Origin: Candidatus Cloacimonadota bacterium
GTDB taxonomy: Bacteria; Cloacimonadota; Cloacimonadia; Cloacimonadales; WRIO01
DNA: 7,857 nt
Assembly (NCBI GenBank): GCA_017998585.1
Contig: JAGOCT010000072.1
Coordinates: 1-7,857 of the forward strand
Direction: 5' to 3'
Shown here: piece after piece, positions 1 through 4,710 of the stretch
Layout: each line of letters begins with the position of its first letter
Position numbering within the stretch: the stretch's first letter is position 1
Notes under the pieces: generated by a model
What the model was told of the DNA's origin: nothing
The model's database searches: none
The model's input: only the letters and a program-made list of their open reading frames with translations
Position numbers and translations under genes: made by a program

Positions 1-159
1 GTTCGTACGCTTGTTAACGAAAATAAGACTACAGGTAATCATTCTGTTGTATGGAATGGTAAAGATGATCAGAACAAGAACGCAGGTTCAGGTGTTTACT
101 TCTATAGAATGACCACTCCTACTCACACTGCAACTGCTAAAATGATTCTTATGAAATAG
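1..159 (+). CDS. C-terminal end of a secreted protein with FlgD-Ig-like / T9SS-type sorting domain (partial)
   Basis: Frame 1 is open from the window edge to a TAG stop, giving the last 52 residues of a protein whose start lies outside the window. The tail contains VVWNGKDDQNKNAGSGVYFYRM, in two parts VVWNGKDD and GSGVYFYRM, and finishes KMILMK. This pattern (V-W-(N/D)-G-x-D, then G-(V/I)-Y-(F)-Y-(R/K), then K-(M/K)-hydrophobic-(L/V)-x-K) is the family signature of the FlgD-Ig-like/Por-type C-terminal domain, used in Bacteroidetes and Cloacimonadota as a sorting tail on exported or surface proteins. The function of the missing N-terminal part cannot be seen. A strong terminator follows 22 nt after the stop, so this is the last gene of its transcript. 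Confidence in the domain class is good; that it is a real type IX substrate is inference. Confidence 0.85.
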   Translation, partial: VRTLVNENKTTGNHSVVWNGKDDQNKNAGSGVYFYRMTTPTHTATAKMILMK

Positions 160-181
160 TCCGAATCTCATACAATCCTCT

Positions 182-212
182 AAACCCTGGCTTCGGTCAG
201 GGTTTTCCTTTT
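182..212 (+). terminator. Rho-independent terminator with UUCG tetraloop for the rightward gene at the left edge
   Basis: Bases 182-191 (AAACCCTGGC) pair with 196-205 (GTCAGGGTTT), with one G-U pair, around a TTCG loop closed by C-G, the extra-stable UUCG tetraloop. A T-rich tract (203-212, TTTTCCTTTT) follows at once. It begins 22 nt after the stop of the preceding gene. Confidence 0.92.
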
Positions 213-246
213 AAAACAAAATGAGGATTTAACAATCCTCATTTTG
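213..246 (-). terminator. Rho-independent terminator of the PDO-trxB operon
   Basis: A perfect 13-bp inverted repeat (217-229 with 234-246) encloses the 4-base loop TAAC. Read on the minus strand, the stem ends in TTTTG and runs into TTTT (213-216), giving a split T tract. It lies 38 nt after the TAG of the leftward thioredoxin-reductase gene. Together with the adjacent rightward terminator it insulates two convergent units. The symmetric A/T flanks mean it may also work weakly rightwards. Confidence 0.85.
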
Positions 247-284
247 AATAATCAATTATAACATGAGAATTAGAGTTCTTGTTT

Positions 285-1247
285 CTAATGATCTTCCAGG
301 AATTTATTGATTTTATATGCTGCTAAAGCCCCATCTCCTACTGCAGTCGCTACTTGTCTGAGCTCTTTTACGATTACATCACCTGCTGCATAGACTCCAG
401 AAATATTTGTTTGTAGGGAATGATCAGTTTTGATGTAACCATGATCAAGTTCAAGCTGATTTTCAAATAATTGAGTATTCGGGATCATTCCCACAAAAAT
501 AAAAATCCCATCAATCAATAGAGTCTCTTGCTGATGAGACACTGAATCTTCGATAAGGATTTGCCTGTTCAGCGTATTTGAAAAGTCAAAAGAGCGTAAG
601 GTAGAATTTAATCTGACTTTTATCTTTGGTTCAGCTTTAAGCTTTTCAATAACGATAGGATCTGCTGTCAGATGGTCAAGATTCTGAATGATAATGATTT
701 CTTTTGCATATTTTGCCAAAAACAGAGATTCTTCACAGGCTGAATTTCCCCCTCCAATAACTGCAATTTTTTTGTCTGGATACATTGGCCCATCGCAAGT
801 AGCACAATAACTTATCCCTTTACCTTTAAACTGCTCTTCATTAGCAAGACCTAATTTTCGTGGTGAAGCGCCTGTTGTTATCAGAACACTTTTTGTTTTA
901 TAAATCGTCTCTCCTGATTTGATTTCTTTAATTTTGGGGCTTAAATCCACCGAATCAACGTAGGCATTGATAATCTTTAGACCAAAACTTTTAGCCTGAC
1001 TTTCCATGTTCTGAGCCAGTTTTTGTCCTAAAACAGGTTCTGGAAAACCAGGGTAGTTTTCTACCCATTCTGTCCCTGCCATTTGACCGCCAGAGATAAA
1101 CGCTTTTTCTATCATTAACGTGTTGAGTTTATATCTGGCTGCATAAAGCCCGGCTGTCAAACCTGCCGGGCCACCTCCAATGATAATCAGATCATAGATT
1201 TGAGAACTGTCAGTCTCATCTGCAATATTAAGATTAAAATCAAGCAC
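285..1247 (-). CDS. trxB: Thioredoxin-reductase-like FAD-dependent oxidoreductase, atypical nucleotide-binding motif
   Basis: A cytosolic flavoprotein of 320 residues, the usual thioredoxin reductase length. In order it shows a FAD Rossmann motif IIGGGPAG (22-29), the redox motif CATC (148-151, in SYCATCDGP), a second Rossmann motif VIGGGNSA (163-170) and the C-terminal FAD motif YAAGDV (286-291). It should pass electrons to a dithiol partner, most likely the PDO encoded 14 nt upstream in the same operon. The oddity is in the NAD(P) domain. Classical NADPH-dependent TrxR has HRRxxxR after the second Rossmann beta-strand, but here IIIIQNLDHLTAD (185-197) holds no arginine, so NADPH is probably not the donor; NADH or another donor is inference. 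The start is GTG, not ATG: AGGAGGAG lies 3 nt upstream, and the overlapping ATG is in another frame that soon stops. This gives about 17 residues before the first beta-strand. The trxB symbol marks family, not proven specificity. Confidence 0.9.
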   Translation of the reverse strand: MLDFNLNIADETDSSQIYDLIIIGGGPAGLTAGLYAARYKLNTLMIEKAFISGGQMAGTEWVENYPGFPEPVLGQKLAQNMESQAKSFGLKIINAYVDSVDLSPKIKEIKSGETIYKTKSVLITTGASPRKLGLANEEQFKGKGISYCATCDGPMYPDKKIAVIGGGNSACEESLFLAKYAKEIIIIQNLDHLTADPIVIEKLKAEPKIKVRLNSTLRSFDFSNTLNRQILIEDSVSHQQETLLIDGIFIFVGMIPNTQLFENQLELDHGYIKTDHSLQTNISGVYAAGDVIVKELRQVATAVGDGALAAYKINKFLEDH

Positions 1248-1250
1248 ATT

Positions 1251-1258
1251 CTCCTCCT
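1251..1258 (-). promoter_or_regulatory. Ribosome binding site fixing the GTG start of the reductase gene
   Basis: On the minus strand AGGAGGAG is followed by AAT and then GTG. It lies wholly within the 14-nt gap after the PDO stop codon. It is a near-complete anti-16S match and supports GTG at 1247 as the start. The ATG one frame over (1249-1247) leads to a short reading frame. Confidence 0.85.
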
Positions 1259-1261
1259 GAA

Positions 1262-1900
1262 TTATAATGAGGCTTTTATTTTTTCGATTAAATATTCTTC
1301 AGGAGCAGCTCCTTCAAGGTATTCTGTATCGTTTACTATGGTTCGCGGCACTCCCTGAACCTGATATTTTATTGCAAGTGGAGTAAACTCAGAGGATTCA
1401 ACCATATCTGCAGTAATATAATCATTCACATAAGCCATTTGATGAGCCAGAATCACTGCAGGAGGACAGTAAGGACATGTAGGTGATACAAATACCTGTA
1501 AATGAACAGGTTTTTGTATGTAGTTCAAAAAGTCGATAGTTGATTTTTTTAACTGATGTCTGCCTGTTGAAACCAACATAATCGCAGAAATTAAAGATGA
1601 AAACTCATAGCCTGAAGGAATACCAAAGAATCGGATACCTCTGTCTTTTTCATCCATAACAACAAGTGCGGGGATTTTATCAATTTTATGCGCTTTAACC
1701 TGTTCAGTATCTTTTTGAAAATCATAGACTTCAAATTTAATCTTGTTTGAAGTGGATGCAATTTCTTCAACTAATGAGTGAGTTTCTTTACAAAACTGAC
1801 ATTCCATTTCCTGAGTAAAGAACTTCATTGTTACAGGTTTTTCTAATCCTTTAAACAAGTCTTTTACCTGATTGATAATTTTTTCATTGAGTAATGACAT
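1262..1900 (-). CDS. Protein disulfide oxidoreductase (glutaredoxin-like, two thioredoxin folds)
   Basis: A 212-residue protein made of two tandem thioredoxin-fold units. The N-terminal unit carries C34-Q-F-C37 and the cis-proline P77 (KIPALVV). The C-terminal unit carries C142-P-Y-C145 and the cis-proline P185 (GVPRTIV). The order, size and CQ(F/Y)C plus CPYC motifs match the PDO/glutaredoxin-like family known from archaea such as Pyrococcus furiosus and from some thermophilic or anaerobic bacteria, where it acts as a cytosolic dithiol-disulfide exchanger reduced by a thioredoxin reductase. No signal peptide is seen, so it is cytosolic. ATG is preceded by AAGGAGAG (1905-1912) at a good distance. 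It is the first gene of a two-gene operon with the TrxR-like gene, which strongly implies that the two proteins are redox partners. The C-terminal unit is normally the more active one; that is family knowledge, not seen here. Confidence 0.88.
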   Translation of the reverse strand: MSLLNEKIINQVKDLFKGLEKPVTMKFFTQEMECQFCKETHSLVEEIASTSNKIKFEVYDFQKDTEQVKAHKIDKIPALVVMDEKDRGIRFFGIPSGYEFSSLISAIMLVSTGRHQLKKSTIDFLNYIQKPVHLQVFVSPTCPYCPPAVILAHQMAYVNDYITADMVESSEFTPLAIKYQVQGVPRTIVNDTEYLEGAAPEEYLIEKIKASL

Positions 1901-1918
1901 CTTGCTCTCCTTTTCTTT

Positions 1919-1960
1919 AATCTAATTCTTTGCTAATCTAGATAAGATAGTTATTAGATT
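1919..1960 (-). promoter_or_regulatory. Inverted repeat between promoter and RBS of the PDO operon, possible operator
   Basis: AATCTAAT (1919-1926) and its exact reverse complement ATTAGATT (1953-1960) flank a 26-base centre that contains a third related copy, TAATCTAG (1934-1941). The arms sit in the predicted 5' leader just downstream of the -10 element, a position where a repressor or an RNA hairpin could act. The region is AT-rich, so chance cannot be ruled out, and no known operator consensus is recognised. Confidence 0.3.
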
Positions 1961-1972
1961 GACTTTATTTAT

Positions 1973-2000
1973 AGTATAAAGCACTTTGAAAAAAAAGCAA
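1973..2000 (-). promoter_or_regulatory. Predicted promoter of the PDO-trxB operon
   Basis: On the minus strand TATACT (1978-1973, 5 of 6 matches to TATAAT) is preceded by TTGCTT (2000-1995, 3 of 6 to TTGACA) with a 16-bp spacer. This would give a leader of about 65 nt before the PDO start. The A-tracts just upstream would lie where an UP element acts. The -35 match is weak, and the region is AT-rich enough to offer other -10 candidates. Confidence 0.45.
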
Positions 2001-2037
2001 GAAAAAAGTAAAAAAAATATTCAAAGAAACAAAAAAA
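1989..2037. repeat. Phased A-tracts upstream of the PDO promoter, likely curved DNA
   Basis: Runs of six to eight A occur at 1989-1996, 2002-2007, 2010-2017 and 2031-2037, with shorter AAA runs between. Their centres are about 9 to 12 bp apart (about 20 bp for the last gap, bridged by AAAG runs), close to the DNA helical repeat. Such phasing bends DNA. The tracts lie at and just upstream of the predicted -35 of the leftward operon. Confidence 0.55.
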
Positions 2038-2093
2038 GTGAATTTGTTCATTTGATAACAGAATAATATGTAATTTATAGAATAAAAATAAGT

Positions 2094-2137
2094 GATAAGG
2101 AAGCAATAAGGAAAGGATAAGGAAACAATAAGGGAAG
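2094..2137. repeat. Four 11-bp tandem repeats (consensus RATAAGGAARS)
   Basis: Four adjoining 11-bp units can be read: GATAAGGAAGC (2094-2104), AATAAGGAAAG (2105-2115), GATAAGGAAAC (2116-2126) and AATAAGGGAAG (2127-2137). Units 1+2 and 3+4 form two 22-bp copies differing at only two positions. The array lies between the terminator of the small membrane gene and the A-tract region of the PDO promoter. It codes for nothing visible. The remaining sequence of the 297-bp gap (1901-2197) is A/T-rich with no further gene seen. Confidence 0.85.
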
Positions 2138-2142
2138 AATCC

Positions 2143-2182
2143 AAAAAAAATACAAAAAGCTGTAAAAATTATTTTACAGCTT
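2143..2182 (-). terminator. Rho-independent terminator of the small coiled-coil membrane gene
   Basis: AAGCTGTAAAA (2157-2167) and TTTTACAGCTT (2172-2182) form a perfect 11-bp stem with an ATTA loop. On the minus strand the stem is followed by TTT, GTA and eight T (2150-2143). It begins 16 nt past the stop codon of the leftward gene. Confidence 0.9.
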
Positions 2183-2197
2183 ATGATAAAAAATAAA

Positions 2198-2479
2198 TTA
2201 AATCATTCTGGTGTATATCAGTATCATTCCAATCATGATAATAATGCTGAGAATCAGGTTAATGGTTCTGTTGATTAGTATTTGTCTTTGAAGTTCATCA
2301 AGCTCTGTCCGTGTATCTTTCAGTTTTCTTTCCAGTCTGACAATTAGATTTTCAATCACATCTATTTTCTCTTCAGTTTTATCATGGTGTTTAATTCGAT
2401 TATCATGTTCTTTGGATTTCATCCAATTGCTTAAGAAAGTGCTCACTACCGGTACAAGTTTCAATAAATTCATATTCAT
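2198..2479 (-). CDS. Small membrane-anchored coiled-coil protein, function unknown
   Basis: A 93-residue protein that I do not recognise. Residues about 4-20 form a hydrophobic or amphipathic helix (LLKLVPVVSTFLSNW). Residues about 21-72 are strongly charged with heptad-like spacing of I/L/V (KIDVIENLIVRLERKLK and on), typical of a coiled coil. Residues 73-90 are a single membrane helix (LILSIIIMIGMILIY), followed by a short RMI tail. The layout of coiled coil then C-terminal membrane helix resembles small XhlA-like proteins, but no phage genes are near, so this is only a structural analogy. GGAGGA (2488-2483) stands 3 nt before the first ATG and 9 nt before the ATG of residue 3; either could be the start, the second being better spaced. 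Its own promoter and terminator make it monocistronic, diverging from lepB. Dense charge, clean RBS and terminator argue it is real. Confidence 0.8.
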   Translation of the reverse strand: MNMNLLKLVPVVSTFLSNWMKSKEHDNRIKHHDKTEEKIDVIENLIVRLERKLKDTRTELDELQRQILINRTINLILSIIIMIGMILIYTRMI

Positions 2480-2503
2480 AAATCCTCCACAATATCTATG
2501 TCA

Positions 2504-2532
2504 ATATTTACACAGATTGCAGAATATGTCAA
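2504..2532 (-). promoter_or_regulatory. Predicted promoter of the small coiled-coil membrane gene
   Basis: On the minus strand a perfect TTGACA (2532-2527) is followed after 16 bp by TAAATA (or after 17 bp by AAATAT), with TG just upstream of the latter as in an extended -10. Transcription would begin near 2498, leaving a leader of about 20 nt that holds the GGAGGA ribosome site. The -10 match is imperfect. Confidence 0.55.
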
Positions 2533-2540
2533 GGAAAAAG

Positions 2541-2691
2541 TGTCTAAAGATGATAAAAAGTCTTATCATGCTATCATTTTCTATAAGCATTTCAAGATAA
2601 TTGTAAACTTGCCGTCTTAAGAATAGACCTGAGCTTGTCTAAAGATACTCACAGAGCAGATCAGCAAAACTTTCACTTGACACAAATAGAC
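2541..2691. repeat. Recurring GTCTA/TAGAC motifs and an 11-bp direct repeat in the divergent intergenic region
   Basis: TGTCTAAAGAT occurs exactly at 2541-2551 and 2636-2646. The core GTCTA/TAGAC occurs four times (2542-2546, 2624-2628 reversed, 2637-2641, 2687-2691 reversed); the middle two form an inverted pair around an 8-base centre. A separate 7-bp inverted repeat, ATGATAA with TTATCAT, lies at 2550-2569. These could be regulator sites for the small gene or lepB. No consensus is recognised. Confidence 0.35.
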
Positions 2692-2718
2692 TGATGAAAT
2701 TTCGTAAGATTATATAAA
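2691..2718 (+). promoter_or_regulatory. Possible promoter of the lepB operon (weak)
   Basis: TATAAA (2713-2718) is a good -10 candidate 28 nt before the lepB start. The best-placed -35, CTGATG (2691-2696, 16-bp spacer), matches only 3 of 6. A perfect TTGACA occurs at 2677-2682 but is 30 bp from this -10 and has no fitting -10 at 16-18 bp. A promoter is expected here because the upstream gene diverges, but the exact elements are uncertain. Confidence 0.3.
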
Positions 2719-2745
2719 ATCTCAGTTATAAAATATGGAGTATAT

Positions 2746-3480
2746 ATGAAAAATGAAAATAAAATCGTAAAAATTAGAAAAAATAGTATTCAAGACTGGG
2801 TTGAAGCTATTTTATGGGCTTTTGTAGTCGCAATGATTATTCGAAATTATACCTTTCAGAATTTTAAAATTCCTTCATCTTCAATGGAATCTACACTGCT
2901 CATCGGGGATTATCTGGTTGCAAATAAAATGAAATATTTCTTTACAGACCCAAAAAGAGAAGATATTGTTACATTCAGATATCCTGCAGATCCTCTAGAA
3001 CCAGAACCACGTGAACAATTTGTCAAAATATTAGCTCCGGTTTATTGGGATAAAGAGAAACATTTTCTAACCTGGTACGAAAAAAAGAATGTAGTAAAAC
3101 GAGTGATCGGTATGCCAGGTGACACAGTAGAAGTTCGTGATAAAGATATATATATTAATGGTGAACTCTTCAAGAAAAATTATGAACAATATATGGATTA
3201 CAGAGTGATACCTCGTGATTATGCCCATATTCAGTGGGACCCAATAATGAGTAAGGATCAAAAAGGGATTGTTATGGGTTCAAGAGATAATTTTGGACCA
3301 ATCGTTGTTCCTCAAGGTAAATATTTTGTTTTAGGGGATAATCGGGACTTAAGTGCTGATAGCCGATATTGGGGATTTCTTGACAGAAAAGATATAACAG
3401 GTACACCGTTACTAATCTTCTTCTCAAGATCAGAAGATGGTGAAACCAGATGGAATCGCTCGTTCAAACTCATCAAGTAA
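2746..3480 (+). CDS. lepB: Signal peptidase I
   Basis: An inner-membrane serine protease (family S26) that cleaves signal peptides from exported preproteins on the periplasmic face. Its 244 residues begin with a basic stretch and one membrane helix (about 17-33, WVEAILWAFVVAMII). Box B follows as PSSSMESTL, with catalytic Ser46 before Met47; then box C REDIVTF (71-77), box D KRVIGMPGD with the general-base Lys118, and box E GDNRDLSADSRYWG (197-210). All key residues are present. Between boxes C and D there are roughly 30 residues more (about 81-115) than in E. coli LepB, a lineage-style insertion. Box B has Ser where Pro is most common (MESTL against MxPTL). GGAG lies 5 nt before the ATG. It is the first gene of an operon and its last 31 nt overlap hemW. 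One N-terminal membrane helix suggests the short Gram-positive or FCB-like topology. Confidence 0.95.
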   Translation: MKNENKIVKIRKNSIQDWVEAILWAFVVAMIIRNYTFQNFKIPSSSMESTLLIGDYLVANKMKYFFTDPKREDIVTFRYPADPLEPEPREQFVKILAPVYWDKEKHFLTWYEKKNVVKRVIGMPGDTVEVRDKDIYINGELFKKNYEQYMDYRVIPRDYAHIQWDPIMSKDQKGIVMGSRDNFGPIVVPQGKYFVLGDNRDLSADSRYWGFLDRKDITGTPLLIFFSRSEDGETRWNRSFKLIK

Positions 3481-4664
3481 TCGAACACTTATATATTCAT
3501 GTTCCATTCTGTCTGAATAAATGCCAGTATTGCTCTTTTTATTCAGAATCAACTCAAAATTCAGAGAATAATGAAGAGACAAAATATTATTTGCTGGCAC
3601 TGGAACGTGAAATCAGATATTATCAGCAACTATTTGATTTTCAGTTAAAAACAGTGTATTTTGGTGGAGGAACGCCTTCATTACTAACACCAGAGCAAAT
3701 GAGTACTATTTTAAATGTCATCTTAAAAAAATCAGGAGTTCATACCACAAAGCTTCTGTTTGATAATACCCCGAAAAGTGATGAAATAGAAATTACGCTT
3801 GAATGTAATCCAAACACGATTAATGATGAAAAACTCGCAAGATTAAAACATTCAGGAATTAACCGGATCAGTATAGGCGTTCAGTCATTTAACAATCAGA
3901 TACTTCAGTATTTAGGACGAATTCATGACTCTGATATTGCTGAAAACGCGATAAAATCGGTAAAGAGAGCTGGTTTTAAAAATTTTTCAGTTGATTTAAT
4001 TTATGGGATACCAGATCAGAGTAAAGCGATGTTCCTTTCTGATATCAATAAATGTGTTGAATATCAGGTGCCTCATATCTCATTTTATGGATTAAGCCTT
4101 GATGAAGAGGTTCCCTTGTATCGTGATTTGAAGAAGCTGCCAAATGAAGATGAAGTATGTGAACAATATTATTCAGCACAGAAAATCTTAGAAAATCAAC
4201 AGTATTTGCCTTATGAAATATCAAATTTTGCACTTGAAGGATTTCATTCCAGACATAATATGGCTTATTGGCAGGGTAAAACATATCTTGCTGCCGGTCC
4301 TTCAGCTTCGGGATACTTAAAAGCGTGTAACAGAGACATGAAATATATACGTTATACGAACTCTGCAGATTTAAAAAAATATAAAGACAAATGGCTTATT
4401 AACGTTCATCAGGATTTTGAACAGGTAGAGATGATTAATCAGGAAGAAGCAGAGAAAGAGTTTATTATTACTCGCTTGAGATTGAAAGATGGCATACAAC
4501 TGAAGGAATACCAGGAAATTTTTTTAAAGGATTTCTTGATAGTTTATCAGAAGCAGGTTAAAAAATTAGTAAAGGTTGATCTCATTCATGTTACAGATCA
4601 ATCCCTTTGTATTAAAAGAGAACATTATCTGTTGATGAATGAGATAATTTTGGAGTTTATTTAA
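3450..4664 (+). CDS. hemW: HemW-like radical SAM protein (heme chaperone / coproporphyrinogen oxidase-like)
   Basis: A 404-residue radical SAM enzyme of the HemN/HemW family. C21xxxC25xxC28 (CLNKCQYCSF) ligates the 4Fe-4S cluster. FGGGTPSLL (71-79), ECNPNT (118-123), RISIGVQSF (139-147), VDLIYGIPDQ (181-190) and SRHNMAYW (267-274) follow in the family order. HemN's fourth cysteine (CxC) is replaced by Phe30, as in HemW, so a heme-binding chaperone role fits better than oxygen-independent coproporphyrinogen oxidase. The motif usually read as G-x-(G/S)-A-H-(S/G) is GPSASG here (283-288): the His is Ser287. A stretch near 95-112 is longer than in E. coli HemW (378 aa). The ATG at 3450 is fixed by an in-frame TGA only 9 nt upstream, and no other start codon occurs before the Cys motif. 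It therefore overlaps lepB by 31 nt and has only a weak ribosome site, suggesting translational coupling. Confidence 0.9.
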   Translation: MESLVQTHQVIEHLYIHVPFCLNKCQYCSFYSESTQNSENNEETKYYLLALEREIRYYQQLFDFQLKTVYFGGGTPSLLTPEQMSTILNVILKKSGVHTTKLLFDNTPKSDEIEITLECNPNTINDEKLARLKHSGINRISIGVQSFNNQILQYLGRIHDSDIAENAIKSVKRAGFKNFSVDLIYGIPDQSKAMFLSDINKCVEYQVPHISFYGLSLDEEVPLYRDLKKLPNEDEVCEQYYSAQKILENQQYLPYEISNFALEGFHSRHNMAYWQGKTYLAAGPSASGYLKACNRDMKYIRYTNSADLKKYKDKWLINVHQDFEQVEMINQEEAEKEFIITRLRLKDGIQLKEYQEIFLKDFLIVYQKQVKKLVKVDLIHVTDQSLCIKREHYLLMNEIILEFI

Positions 4665-4710
4665 TGATGTTTATCAATCTGGATAAAAACATAAAACAGG
4701 AGACATATAA

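Noticed and set aside
2094..2137. Tandem repeat as a CRISPR array
   Set aside because: The units adjoin without spacers and are only 11 bp long, and no cas genes are near.
2198..2479. Phage holin/XhlA gene marking a prophage
   Set aside because: Only the general layout matches; there are no lysis, structural or integrase genes nearby and the neighbours are housekeeping genes.
2550..2569. ATGATAA/TTATCAT inverted repeat as a Fur box
   Set aside because: Only 7-bp arms with a 6-base centre, not matching the 19-bp Fur consensus, in very AT-rich DNA.
2412..2600. 62-codon rightward reading frame
   Set aside because: It lies over the antisense of the small membrane gene and its promoter, has no ribosome site and low-complexity composition. 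It is a shadow.
2677..2682. Perfect TTGACA as the lepB -35 element
   Set aside because: No acceptable -10 lies 16-18 bp downstream; the good TATAAA is 30 bp away. It may be chance or serve another sigma factor.
3067..3261. 64-codon leftward reading frame inside lepB
   Set aside because: It is antisense to a clear, conserved part of signal peptidase I and has no expression signals.
4045..4284. 79-codon leftward reading frame inside hemW
   Set aside because: It is antisense to conserved HemW motifs and has no domain-like pattern.
3450..4664. Oxygen-independent coproporphyrinogen III oxidase HemN
   Set aside because: The fourth cysteine of HemN (CxC) is absent and the HN-x-x-YW motif is present, both fitting HemW.
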